Origin: JABDGM01 sp046349975 | GTDB lineage: Bacteria > Planctomycetota > Planctomycetia > Pirellulales > Lacipirellulaceae | Direction: 5' to 3' | Assembly: GCA_046349975.1 (NCBI GenBank) | Contig: JAXMBH010000020.1 | Location: forward strand, 1-64,000 | DNA length: 64,000 nucleotides | Part shown: positions 40,433 to 49,394 of the stretch, in pieces | Numbering within the stretch: position 1 is the stretch's first letter | How the letters are laid out: each line of letters begins with the position of its first letter | The notes under the pieces: model-generated | Seen by the model: the letters and a program-made list of their open reading frames with translations, nothing else | Database searches by the model: none | Told to the model about the DNA's origin: nothing | Made by a program: the position numbers and the translations under genes

Positions 40433-42260
40433 TTACGGCAGTGCAAACACATAGAGCGTGCCGCCCTTTGTGGTGTATTGCGGCAAGTCCTTCATGGCGT
40501 TTACAAACCCTTTGCCGGCCGTCGGGTCGCGTCGATCGAGGTCCTGGCTCACGATCTTGCCGGCCCAACCGCCAACTCCGGAGAGGATAGCCACGTACTG
40601 CTTTCCGTCGGGCCCTCGATAGGTCACTGGCTGACCGATAATGCCGGAACTCGTTTTGAACTTCCAAAGCTCTGCACCGGACTTGGCATCAACGGCCTTG
40701 AACCAGCCTTCCATCGTGCCGTAGAAGACGACATCGCCCGCCGTCGCAACCGCTCCGGACCACACTGGAAATCGCTCTTTGATTCGCCAGGCTTGCTTCT
40801 TTTCGATTGGATTCCAAGCGGTGAGCGCGCCGCGGCTTCCATCGCCAGGATCAACCGGATCGGCGTAAAACTTGGACTCCACGCCAACATATGGCGTCCC
40901 TGCGATGTAATTCACTTCCAACGGCTCGGTGTCCATCACGAGCGTCATGTGCGGAATGTAGAGCAGTCCGGTTCGCGGCGAGTAAGCGGTCGGGCACCAG
41001 TCTTTTCCGCCCGGCGAACTGGGCGCCACATCGCGCAACACTTTGCCTAGCTGCGGCTTCTTCTCATCGTTACGAATAAGCTGGCCGGTTTTCAAATCGA
41101 CGCCTTTGCTGGACGTGATTCGTACGAACGGCGTTGCCGACAGCACCTCACCGTTCGTCCGATCGACGACATATACATATCCGTTTCGCTGAACTTGAAC
41201 GAGTACTTTTCGATCGCTGCCGTCAAGCTTCAGATCAAGGAGCACGTTCTCGTTGATGCCATCGTGATCCCACAAATCATGTGGGCTGAATTGATAGAAC
41301 CAGCGAGCCGCGCCGGTTTTTGGCGATCGCGCGAAAATTCCCGAGGTGAATTTGTTGTCGCCGGTGCGATAGTCGCATTCCAAGGCGCTGGGTTTGATGT
41401 GCCATAATAGATGAGATCGAGCTGCGGATCGTATGACACCCAGCCCCACACACGTCCGCCGCCCACCTGCCAGCGGCCGGGCGGCCAACTTTTTACGCCC
41501 AGGTCGTGGCCCTGATCGCTCGCATAGAACGGCTTGTAATCATCGCCAATGAGGACGTCCTTATCGGGCCCGTGCTGTACGCTCGCCACAACTCCTTGCC
41601 ATTGTTGACATCGATTCCGACAAGCCAACCACGGACTCCGAAATCGGCGCCACTGTTGCCAACGAGCGCAATGCCGTTGACGATAAGTGGCGCCATGGTC
41701 ATTGTCTCGCCGGTGTGCACTTCGCCGAGTTTCGTCTTCCAAAGTTCCTGGCCGGTCGTGGCGTCGACTCCCACCGTATACGCATCGAGCGTGTTATAGA
41801 CGATCTTGTTTTCCCAATATGCGCAGCCACGGTTGATCACGTCACAGCAAACAACTCCTTGAGCAGATGCTTCGGGTTTCGGATCATACTTCCACTTGAG
41901 TGCTCCATTGTTTCCCAAATCGAGCGCGTACAGAATGTTCGGGTAGGGAGTCACGATGTACATCGTGCTGCCGACGACGAGCGGCGCGGCTTCATGCCCA
42001 CGGCTGATTCCAGTAGAGAAGGTCCACGCGACTTTCAAACTTGCCACGTTCTGCGGCGTGATCTCCTTCAAACCGCTAAATCGCGTATTCGCGTAATCCT
42101 TAGAAGGCGTAAGCCATTGCCCGTCTTCAACCTGTTCGGAGTTCCGGAACTCCGGGCGGTCTGAAGCACTAGCAGCCAGCGCGAACAATGCGAACGCAGT
42201 GGCGGCAAACACAGATACACGCGTCGCAACCTGCATCAATAAGGACATATCGTGCAACAT
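40433..42260 (-). pseudogene. xoxF: XoxF-type PQQ-dependent alcohol dehydrogenase, two frameshifts
   Basis: Three frames joined would give about 610 residues. Frame 1 (42260 to about 41565) has a signal peptide (ATAFALFALAASA), DYANTRFSGLKEIT, the vicinal-disulfide GVVCCDVINRG and GETMTMAPLIVNG. Frame 2 (about 41567 to 41376) has GPDKDVLIGDDYKPFY and VWGWVSYDPQLDLIYYGTSNP. Frame 3 (about 41375 to 40433) has GDNKFTSGIFAR, FSPHDLWDHDG and the C-terminal GFVNAMKDLPQYTTKGGTLYVFALP (in part). The Asp-x-Asp in WDHDG (41261-41269) has the extra Asp that binds a lanthanide in XoxF and ExaF; the calcium enzymes have Ala. Each joint needs one added base. It is either a recent pseudogene or a sequencing/assembly error in a working gene. 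Confidence 0.85.
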
Positions 42261-42450
42261 CGCACTTTTGGCTGTGGTGGGATTGCGTAGCGGTTTTTGC
42301 CACGAAGCTTCGTGAACGAATGACGTCGCACAGAAAGCGGCGTGTTGCAAAGATAATGCCGCGCGAACTCAAGCACGAACGCCGCGAGTTCGTAGCGAAC
42401 GAATACGCTAGTCAACATTGCCGGTAATCGCGCCGGTGTGTGTGTGTTCA

Positions 42451-43312
42451 TCAGCGCGGCAGCGGCGGCCGCTTGACGTATTTCCCTTCGATGGGCACGG
42501 CGACGCGGTCGAACTCGCTCGCGAGTTTGTGCAGCGCTCTGCGCATTTCGGCGCCATGTAGTGGCGGACCATGGCCGGTGATGATCAATTCAGGGTCGAG
42601 CTTCGCCAGGCGCTCGACCGACGCGCGTGCACTTTCCCAATCCGTGGTGTAATACATGGGCGGCCCATGAAGTTCCGGCTCTTGCCGGATGATGGCGTAC
42701 GCAGATTCCTGAGCTGTTGTAATAAACGCATCACCAGCAATGAGTGTGCGATCGGATTCTCGCCACAACGAAACATGCCCCGGGGAGTGACCCGGTGTGT
42801 GGATCCATTGCCAACCCGGCAGGGTCGGGACGAGTCCATCAGCTGGCAGCACTGCCAGCCAGTCGGGATACGTCGACGGGGCCGCGTGGGTAAAATCGCG
42901 ATAAAGTCGACATCAGTCCGCCTCCGACCGATGGATCGGGGGGTGGATAGCTCTGGCTGCCGTTCAAATAAGGCTGCTCGAGTCCATGCGCATAAATGGG
43001 GATATTCCATTCTTCAGCCAGCTCACTGAGTGCCCCAACGTGGTCGAAGTGACCATGCGTAAGGACGATCGCATTGGGCCGTGCGCCCTTTCCAAACCTG
43101 TTCTCAATACCCCTCAATATCGCGCGGACCGTACCCGTGACGCCGGCGTCGATAAGCACCCAATCCTTCGCATTCGGCGCCGGAGTTCCGACGAAGATCA
43201 CATTCACAATTCCCAGTCGGCTGTAGGCGACGTCTTGTAGAAGTTCCACAACGCCACCGTCGTTGTCACCGATGAATTGCGCTTTGTGATCGACTGCGAT
43301 TTGTTGTGGCAC
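42451..43312 (-). pseudogene. Metallo-beta-lactamase-fold hydrolase, frameshifted
   Basis: The 5' part (GTG 43312 to about 42866) has VLIDAGVTGTVRAI and the zinc motif LTHGHFDHVGAL; the 3' part (to 42451) has WIHTPGHSPGHVSLWRESDRTLIAGDAFITT and ITGHGPPLHG (quoted in pieces) with the remaining ligands. The reading frame changes at about 42864-42868, within a CCC run, where removing one C joins GPVDVS to DWLAVLPADG. Only the joined product has a full active site. Rebuilt length is about 286 residues. It lies upstream of the dehydrogenase on the same strand. The substrate is unknown; a glyoxalase II or lactonase-like role is possible. Confidence 0.8.
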
Positions 43313-43659
43313 GATACGAGGTCCTTGTGATAGCGGATACGGTTAGGATCCGGGTTGGCCGGCACGAAACGCAACTGCCGTACCGCTTCCAGACGAAAAA
43401 TCACGAACTCGACCGCGTGGACGTCGTTGGCCAGCAACTTGTAGTGCTAAATCGGGACAGACGATTCGAGCGTTTAATGCCGACAGCTTTCAAACGGTGG
43501 TTGTGCGATGTTCGGGGAGCTGATTACTTATTGACGGGGCTGTGGCCGATCATGAATGACAAATCTTTTTCTAAGACTTGCCGAACGCAAGACCGACCAC
43601 CTGGTCACAGGGTGATGAGTCAGATCATTGGCTGCTGGACACAATTAGAACGATCGAAG
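43313..43659. other. Spacer between MBL and LPLAT genes, possible gene remnant
   Basis: About 350 bases. A minus-strand frame from a TTG at 43437 (VEFVIFRLEAVRQLRFVPAN) has coding-like third-position GC but runs into the MBL gene and has no ribosome site; it may be the remnant of a gene in this apparently decaying area. A plus-strand frame also crosses the region but continues through the LPLAT gene in antisense and is judged to be chance. Nothing else was found. Confidence 0.35.
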
Positions 43660-44385
43660 TTACGCAGCCGCCGATTCGCGTGCCGCAGCGGTAATGGCCG
43701 GGTTTGCCGCGATGGCTGCTTCGGTCGGATCATGTTTAACTTCGAGGGAGTTGAGCGATGTCTCGATGCGACGCCGATAATCTTCAATCGATTCTGCCGC
43801 AATGGGATGCAGCACGTCGAAGTAAACTTCAATCCGGCAAAATAGGGCCGGCACTTGGAGGCGATCCCAACTCCCTTTGATGATCCACCGCCGCGACGGG
43901 ACGACAACAGCGTTGAGTACGGGCGCAGCCGATTGCTTGGAGAGCGCGGCGATTCCCTTATGGACACGATTTCGGGGGCCGCGCGGGCCATCGACGGCGA
44001 GATAGGCCGGTTGTCCGCTGCGCACGTGGTCGATCAGATTCTGCAGCGCGGTCAGCCCACCTTTATCACCCTTGCGGCGTTGGCTGGAACCACGGATCGG
44101 GATGATGCCGACCCATTTGAGGCCAATCGCTACCAGCGTGCCGTCCTGCGACTGAGACACCATCGCCGCGGTGCCACGGTCGCCGCACGTTGCCGCGGCG
44201 AGTTGTTGTGCGTGGAGCACCGAGTACACATACGACGAGCCAGCGGCCCGAAGGTCGGGCCGCGGATCATGGTGCAAGCGAATGCGGCACGTCCATCGCA
44301 ACAGCAGCATGTAGATGGCGATTCCCAAAGCGCCGACGCCGGCCAGGAAGTGGCGTACAGATTCGTGTTTCCAAGGTGGGCGCAT
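43660..44385 (-). CDS. DUF374 lysophospholipid-acyltransferase-like protein
   Basis: A 241-residue protein. ATG 44385 is preferred over a TTG 15 bases upstream. It has one N-terminal membrane helix (FLAGVGALGIAIYMLLLRW). SVLHAQQLAAATCGDRG, SQSQDGTLVAIGLKWVGIIPIRGSS and LAVDGPRGPRNRVHKGI are the DUF374 motifs, which correspond to the acyltransferase blocks; the canonical HxxxxD is here HAQQLA. Members are related to lipid A acyltransferases (LpxL/MsbB-like superfamily) and may act on an outer-membrane lipid. The gene heads the minus-strand run but is separated from the next gene by 350 bases. Confidence 0.85.
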   Translation of the reverse strand: MRPPWKHESVRHFLAGVGALGIAIYMLLLRWTCRIRLHHDPRPDLRAAGSSYVYSVLHAQQLAAATCGDRGTAAMVSQSQDGTLVAIGLKWVGIIPIRGSSQRRKGDKGGLTALQNLIDHVRSGQPAYLAVDGPRGPRNRVHKGIAALSKQSAAPVLNAVVVPSRRWIIKGSWDRLQVPALFCRIEVYFDVLHPIAAESIEDYRRRIETSLNSLEVKHDPTEAAIAANPAITAAARESAAA

Positions 44386-44565
44386 AGGGCGGCGGGGCAA
44401 GGGGTCAGCGCTTTCGGGTCACTGGTGGCGGCAATTATGGCGGCACATCCGGGGGGCACCTAGACCAAAATTTTCGCGTCGCAAGATCCGCCAAGGCAAG
44501 AACTTACTGCAGGCGTTGCAAACCGTCCTTGAGTATTCTGTCCGGGCACGGCTATAGTTGAACCT

Positions 44566-44710
44566 GTGTAGCCTAATTCCGCGCCGCGGCGCGGCAGCGG
44601 GGGAACCATTGCGTTTGCTGCAGTCTTAGTAGCAAACGCCGGGGCGCAGATTCGCCGTCGCGAGTCGGAGTACTTTCAAGCTCTAGCCCGTCAGCTAACC
44701 CCGTCGGCCT
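44566..44710 (+). promoter_or_regulatory. ydaO/yuaA-type riboswitch (c-di-AMP)
   Basis: The leader of the APC permease contains the ordered conserved blocks of the ydaO class: AGCCTAATTCCGCGCCGC, then GCGGGGGAACC, GGGGCGCAGATTCGCC, and the strongly conserved end CTAGCCCGTCAGCTAACC followed by CCGTCGGC (44684-44708). A variable stem, GCGTTTGCT with AGCAAACGC (44621-44638), lies in the middle as expected. The class binds two c-di-AMP molecules and switches off potassium and amino-acid transporter genes. Boundaries are approximate; the assignment rests on motif memory and gene context and not on a covariance-model search. Confidence 0.8.
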
Positions 44711-44731
44711 GCTCGAGTGTGTGGCTCGAGC
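44711..44731 (+). promoter_or_regulatory. GCTCGAG-CTCGAGC hairpin after the riboswitch
   Basis: A perfect 7-bp stem with a 7-base loop directly follows the riboswitch core. It may be part of the expression platform. There is no U-tract, so control could be by Rho or at translation. Confidence 0.5.
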
Positions 44732-44897
44732 CGATTTGAAAGGCACTTCCGCTGTTCCGAACGAGTGCCGCAGCTACGGGGACAGTAGCCCGCTTTGATT
44801 TATCGCTTCGCTAGCACGCGAGGCTGGCTGCGGCTTCTTTCGTTTAGCGCCAAGCGCCGCTTCGCTTGTTCTGGACTCTGCGTCCCAGGTCGCGTTC

Positions 44898-47525
44898 ATG
44901 GAAACTATGGAATCGGGTGGCCAGCCCGCGGGTCGGTCGGTCGGTCGCGCTGCACAAGTGGTGGTCGTCAGCAGCGTGATGTTCACGTTCATCTCGTTCT
45001 GGCGCACGGCCGCGGTGGTGCTGTGCGACATGTCGAGCACGGCGTTCTACATCGGCGCGATCGTCGAGAACGCGATCGGCAAAGCAGCACCCTGGTTCAT
45101 TCTCGCGGTGCTGTTGTTCGGTTATGCAATGCGGGCGGTGTACATCGAAAGCTGCGCGCTATTCGTGCGCGGCGGTGTGTATCGCATCGTGAAGGAGGCG
45201 CTCGGCGGCTTCTGGGCGAAAGCGGCTGTCTCGGCGTTGCTGTTCGACTATGTGCTCACCGGGCCGATCAGCGGCGTGTCGGCTGGGCAGTATATTATCG
45301 GCCTTATACTGGAAACGATTGGGCACGTCAGCGGGCATCCGATTGATTCTTCGGTGCGAGACGCAATCAAATCGTGGGGTTCGGTCGCGATCGCGTGCAC
45401 GGTCACGGTGTACTTTCTCAAACAGAATCTGCTCGGCATACACGAATCGAGCGGCAAAGCGCTCCGGATCATGATCGCGACGACGATCATGGGAGTGATC
45501 ATGCTCGCCTGGAGCGGTGTGACGCTCGGCGTGAAAGGCGCCACAAACGATTTGCCGAGTTGGAAGCCCGACCTGCAGAAGAAGGTGGAAGTCGACGACT
45601 CGGGACAAGTGCGGCCGATGCTCGACCCTGTCACGGGTAAGCAACAAGACCCACTGGGAATTCTCGGCAAAGTGCCATCGATTTCAGAGCCGATCCGTGC
45701 GCCACAAAGTTGGCTCAGCCTGGTGGGCGTGGTGGGCATTATCATTGCGTTCGGGCATTCTATTCTCGCACTCAGCGGTGAGGAAACGCTGGCACAAGTG
45801 TACCGGGAGGTCGAGTCTCCAAAGTTGCCGAATTTCAAGAAGGTCGGCTTCATCGTGTTCGCTTACAGCCTGCTACTGACTGGCAGTATGAATTTTCTGG
45901 CGATGCTGCTGATTCCCGACAAGGAACGATTGACCACTTATTACGACAACTGGATGGGCGGCCTAGCGATGCACATGGTCGGCCCGGTATGGCTACTCCT
46001 GCTGCTCAACGCGTTCGTGGTGGTCGTCGGTTTCTTGATTCTGTCCGGTGCGGTGAATACATCGATCGTCGGGTCGAACGGCGTGCTCAGCCGCGTGGCG
46101 GAAGACGGCGTGCTGCCCGATTGGTTTTTGAAGCCGCATCCGAAGTATGGAACGAGCTATCGGCTGTTGTATTTGATCGCGGGGCTGCAACTGCTGACGA
46201 TTTTGGCCAGCCGCGGCGACGTGATTTTGCTCGGCGAAGCGTACGCTTTTGGCGTGGTCTGGAGCTTCGTGTTCAACACGCTGTCGATGGTCGTGCTGCG
46301 ATTCAAGCGGCGCGGGCCGCGCGAGTTCGTCGTGCCGCTCAACATTCGATACAAGGATATCTACTTGCCGATTGGCTTGGGGCTCGTGTTCCTCACAATG
46401 ATTCTGTCAGCGCTTGCGAACCTGTTCACGAAGCCGGTGGCGACGACGAGCGGCATTTGCTTCGCCGGTGGTTTTCTGGCAGTCTTCACGATTACTGAGT
46501 ACGTGCACCGCAAGCGCCGCGGCACGGATCATCATGAGCACGTGGAGCAATTCAATCGCGAGATGGTGATGCGCGTGACGAAGGCCGACCTGGGGCTCAC
46601 GCGGCCGTACTGCAAATTGGTGGCGATTCGATCGCCGAATAACTTGTTCATGCTCGACAAGGCCCTTGCCGATACCGATCCGCAAACAACGGACGTCGTC
46701 GTCATGACCGCGAAGGTCGAACCACAAGGCGCCGGGCTGCCGACAGGGCAGGGCATGGACCACTACGATCAGCAGTTACTCACGGCAGTAGTGAATCATG
46801 CCGAGCGATTGGGCAAAACAGTGACACCGCTGTTGGTGCCAACGAACAACGCATTGCATGCCGTGCTGCACACGGCCAAGGATTTGCCCTGCCAAGAAGT
46901 GCTGGTTGGCGCCTCGAACATCTACACCGCGGAAGAGCAACTCGACCAATTGGCGTTCTACTGGATCCACTTGCACGAAGGCACTCCGCAAGGGCTGACG
47001 GTGCACGTGGTCGGCAAGGACCGCGATCTCACGTTTGACCTCGACGGCGGCAATCGCATCCCGAAGGCGGTCGAGCGTCAGGCCCGCACAGTCGCTGAAC
47101 TGCGTGCCGCAGGCGTGGGAGTGCGCCGCATCCTGCTCGTACATGATGGCACGCGGATCAGCAGCGATGTGTTTGAATGGATGCTCACCATGACCTCTGG
47201 CGGCGTGACAATGGACCTGGTGCGGGCGATGCCGATCGAAGACAAATTAATCAACGGTCACGATGCGTTGACCAAAGACCGCGAGCGGGCCGAACAGGTA
47301 GGCCGCTCGATTACCGTTTTGGCCAGCGAACCGCAGTCGGGAGCGGCGATTGTGCAATTGAGCCGCGAAGGGAATTACGACGTGATTATCGTCCCGGCGC
47401 CCTCGACGTCGTGGCGTCGTGTTTCCCCCGAGGCGAGCGACTGGGTTTCGTACGTGGTGACCCACGCGCCATGCAATGTGTTCATCGCCGTGCACCCGGC
47501 AATACCGCGCGAAGTGGTGGGATAA
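44898..47525 (+). CDS. APC superfamily permease with C-terminal USP-like domains (KimA-like)
   Basis: An 875-residue protein. Residues 20-550 hold about 12 membrane helices: DMSSTAFYIGAIVENAIGK, FDYVLTGPISGVSAGQYI, ALSGEETLAQVYREVESP and VNTSIVGSNGVLSRVAEDGVLPD are typical of the amino-acid/polyamine/potassium (APC) superfamily. A charged loop of about 60 residues (GVKGATNDLPSWKPDLQKK onward) is inserted near residue 215. Residues 575-875 form two universal-stress-protein-like domains (VVVMTAKVEPQ; YDVIIVPAPSTSW). The c-di-AMP riboswitch in front and the permease-plus-cytoplasmic-domain layout suggest a KimA-like potassium importer, but amino-acid transport is possible. Confidence 0.88.
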   Translation: METMESGGQPAGRSVGRAAQVVVVSSVMFTFISFWRTAAVVLCDMSSTAFYIGAIVENAIGKAAPWFILAVLLFGYAMRAVYIESCALFVRGGVYRIVKEALGGFWAKAAVSALLFDYVLTGPISGVSAGQYIIGLILETIGHVSGHPIDSSVRDAIKSWGSVAIACTVTVYFLKQNLLGIHESSGKALRIMIATTIMGVIMLAWSGVTLGVKGATNDLPSWKPDLQKKVEVDDSGQVRPMLDPVTGKQQDPLGILGKVPSISEPIRAPQSWLSLVGVVGIIIAFGHSILALSGEETLAQVYREVESPKLPNFKKVGFIVFAYSLLLTGSMNFLAMLLIPDKERLTTYYDNWMGGLAMHMVGPVWLLLLLNAFVVVVGFLILSGAVNTSIVGSNGVLSRVAEDGVLPDWFLKPHPKYGTSYRLLYLIAGLQLLTILASRGDVILLGEAYAFGVVWSFVFNTLSMVVLRFKRRGPREFVVPLNIRYKDIYLPIGLGLVFLTMILSALANLFTKPVATTSGICFAGGFLAVFTITEYVHRKRRGTDHHEHVEQFNREMVMRVTKADLGLTRPYCKLVAIRSPNNLFMLDKALADTDPQTTDVVVMTAKVEPQGAGLPTGQGMDHYDQQLLTAVVNHAERLGKTVTPLLVPTNNALHAVLHTAKDLPCQEVLVGASNIYTAEEQLDQLAFYWIHLHEGTPQGLTVHVVGKDRDLTFDLDGGNRIPKAVERQARTVAELRAAGVGVRRILLVHDGTRISSDVFEWMLTMTSGGVTMDLVRAMPIEDKLINGHDALTKDRERAEQVGRSITVLASEPQSGAAIVQLSREGNYDVIIVPAPSTSWRRVSPEASDWVSYVVTHAPCNVFIAVHPAIPREVVG

Positions 47526-47699
47526 ATTCCGGACGATTGTGCCAGGTTGAGTTCCAGCAAGTGCCATCCGCAGTGGCGCTGTCTGCGGCCGGGTGGCTCC
47601 CAGTGTGCGGTTGACGATCGCGCTAGTGCGACAGGACGAGCAAATCGACGTGCGTTTGCTGCGGATGTGTTTCAATGCGGCACAGCTTGCAGTGATGCA

Positions 47700-47886
47700 G
47701 CCGACATGGCGGTTTCCGTAATGGCCACAGTCAAGTTGTGGCTTTGAGATAATTGACCCCAGACTGCCAAATGTCTATGGCAGTCTCTGTGGCAGGTCGA
47801 TAGAAATGATCATCGCAGGCCACGATGGCCAGCGAGATGGCTAGGGAAAGCTGGAAAGGACCGCACGCGTCGTGTGCGGTCTTTTT
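47700..47886 (+). ncRNA. Candidate structured small RNA or long 3' UTR
   Basis: Three hairpins occur in a row: GCCACA-gtcaag-TTGTGGC (about 47731-47747, one G-T pair or bulge), GACTGCCA-aatgtcta-TGGCAGTC (47763-47786) and GTGGC with GCCAC across 47789-47824, ending in a clear intrinsic terminator. TTGACC with TATGGC at 17-base spacing (from 47754) could be an independent promoter. No coding frame fits. It may be an unrecognised small RNA or the structured 3' end of the permease message. Confidence 0.35.
47859..47886 (+). terminator. Intrinsic terminator
   Basis: GACCGCAC, a 7-base loop and GTGCGGTC form a perfect 8-bp stem followed at once by five T. It reads on the plus strand and would end transcription from the permease gene or the candidate small RNA. 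Confidence 0.85.
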
Positions 47887-48001
47887 CATTGGTGGAGATT
47901 CGATGTCGCGCCCCGGCGGCATCCTGCAGGCCATTCGCGCGTTTTGGCGCACGCTCTTAGCCGGTTGTCCCCGCGGCCATTCGGGCGCCACGCAGCGAGC
48001 G

Positions 48002-48625
48002 TTACGCTTCCGGTCGATAACCGGCATCGAGAACGAGACGCACAAGTTCCGGAAAGCTGTTCGCGCCGATTTTCTTCATGATTTTGGCGCGGCGGTTTTC
48101 GACCGTGCGGCGACTGATATCGAGCGCCTCGGCAATGCGCGTGTGGTCGGCGCCCTTCATGAGCAAGTTGAGCACTTCGACCTCGGGCTGGGTGAGTTGC
48201 GAGAGTCGTACTTCGAGCTCATTTCGCCTTGTGAATGTCGAGCGCTGCTCATCGTCTCTGGCCATCGCGGCCTGAATGGCCTCGAGAATGGCAATTTCGC
48301 TGACCGCCTGCTTTTGCAGAAAGGCGACGACCAAGCCACTTTGATAAGCACGTACGACGGCCGGAACATCGGCATAGCCTGTGAGGACGATGACCGGCGG
48401 CGCGACACGGCGTTTGGCAAGTTCCTCGAGCACGGTAAAGCCCGTGATTTGAGGCATTTTCAGGTCGAGGATCAGGCACCCATGCAGTCGGTCATCCGGC
48501 TGCTCGAGTAGTTCATTGCCCGAGGCGTAGCAGACCGTCTGAAAGCCCAGGTTGTTAACCAGCTGGGTTAAGGAGACCAGGTAATCTGCATCGTCATCTA
48601 CGATATGAACCGGCCGTAAATCCAC
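48002..48625 (-). CDS. FixJ/NarL-type response regulator
   Basis: A 207-residue regulator. The receiver domain has the acidic pair in VHIVDDDADYL, the phospho-acceptor Asp in GCLILDLKMPQITG, the Thr in VIVLTGYADV and the Lys in AFLQKQAV. The C-terminal LuxR-type helix-turn-helix is RLSQLTQPEVEVLNLLMKG, TRIAEALDISRRTVENRRAKIMKKI (in part). This is the FixJ subfamily layout. It lies downstream of the second FixJ-like regulator, separated by 145 bases that contain a C/G-rich palindrome, and so is probably in the same regulatory circuit with the FixL-like kinase. Confidence 0.92.
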   Translation of the reverse strand: MDLRPVHIVDDDADYLVSLTQLVNNLGFQTVCYASGNELLEQPDDRLHGCLILDLKMPQITGFTVLEELAKRRVAPPVIVLTGYADVPAVVRAYQSGLVVAFLQKQAVSEIAILEAIQAAMARDDEQRSTFTRRNELEVRLSQLTQPEVEVLNLLMKGADHTRIAEALDISRRTVENRRAKIMKKIGANSFPELVRLVLDAGYRPEA

Positions 48626-48760
48626 GCGCTATTCCAGTCGATGCAAAAGAGGCGGCCCCGAGGGGCGCGACGGCAGTACGTAAGTTCTCTATTTGCATAC
48701 TAGTTCCCGGCTTCAAATCACACATTTGAAAAAGCCACAGCCCGGACGTGCAATGCCACT

Positions 48761-48780
48761 ATACCCCCCATCAGGGGGAT
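48761..48780. promoter_or_regulatory. ACCCC...GGGGG palindrome, candidate regulator site
   Basis: CCCCC-ATCA-GGGGG with flanking ATA and AT, about 140 bases upstream of the start of the 48002-48625 regulator gene. A similar element, CCCCT-CAATA-AGGGG at 51136-51150, lies about 115 bases upstream of the kinase gene. Their shared design and place suggest a common binding protein. It also overlaps the stop end of the next gene, so a terminator role is possible. Confidence 0.35.
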
Positions 48781-49394
48781 TCGTTATGGGAGCCAGCTTC
48801 CACGGCGAGGCGAACCAGGTCGGCCAGGGAATCGACTTCGAGCTTCTGCATGAGTCGAGCGCGACGATCTTCCACCGTGCGGCGACTGATCCCAAGCAAC
48901 GAGGCGATGCGCTTGTTGGCGACGCCATGCAGCACGTGCTGTAGCACTTCCTTCTCAGGCTCATTGAGCTGCCCAAACCGCGCCGTGAGTTCCTGACGTT
49001 TGCGATACTCGGCGCGGTTCTTGGCGTCTTGAGCAAGGCCGCGCTGGATGGCATCGTACAATTCCGACTCGCTGAACGTCTTTTGCAGAAAATCGACAGC
49101 GCCCTGGCGCATGGCGCGCAGTGCGGTGGGGATTTCGGCGTGCCCGGTGAGAATAATAATCGATGGGCAGATCGGCATGGCAGCTAGTTTTTCCTGCAAC
49201 ACGAGCCCGCTCATCTTAGGCATACGAACATCGAGCAGCAACACGCCGGGGGCATCGGGATTGAACTGCTCCAAGTATTCGACCGGAGACAAGAAGCACT
49301 TGGTCTTCAGTCCCATGGATGAAACCAGGACGCTTAGCGATTCGCTGAAGGCGACATCATCATCGACAATAAATACAACCGGTTCGTCGCTCAC
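48771..49394 (-). CDS. FixJ/NarL-type response regulator, coupled to kinase
   Basis: A 207-residue protein, paralogous to its downstream neighbour. Receiver: VFIVDDDVAFSESL, GVLLLDVRMPKMSGL with the phospho-Asp, IIILTGHAEIPTAL and VDFLQKTFSE with the Lys. The LuxR-type DNA-binding end is ARFGQLNEPEKEVLQHVLHG and IASLLGISRRTVEDRRARLMQ (in part). The start codon overlaps the kinase stop (ATGA), so the two are translated together and form the core two-component pair. Which promoters it controls is unknown; the paired C/G palindromes are candidates. Confidence 0.93.
   Translation of the reverse strand: MSDEPVVFIVDDDVAFSESLSVLVSSMGLKTKCFLSPVEYLEQFNPDAPGVLLLDVRMPKMSGLVLQEKLAAMPICPSIIILTGHAEIPTALRAMRQGAVDFLQKTFSESELYDAIQRGLAQDAKNRAEYRKRQELTARFGQLNEPEKEVLQHVLHGVANKRIASLLGISRRTVEDRRARLMQKLEVDSLADLVRLAVEAGSHNESP

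Noticed and set aside
41373..41567. Programmed frameshifting as explanation of the split XoxF gene
   Set aside because: No slippery heptamer is present at either joint, both shifts are in the same direction and do not restore the frame by themselves, and XoxF genes are not known to use recoding.
43306..43845. 179-codon plus-strand frame across the MBL-LPLAT spacer
   Set aside because: Its second half is antisense to the DUF374 gene, composition is Arg/Cys-rich and not protein-like, and no ribosome site is present.
47825..48511. 228-codon plus-strand frame after the terminator
   Set aside because: Antisense to the FixJ-like regulator gene, which has all receiver and HTH motifs.
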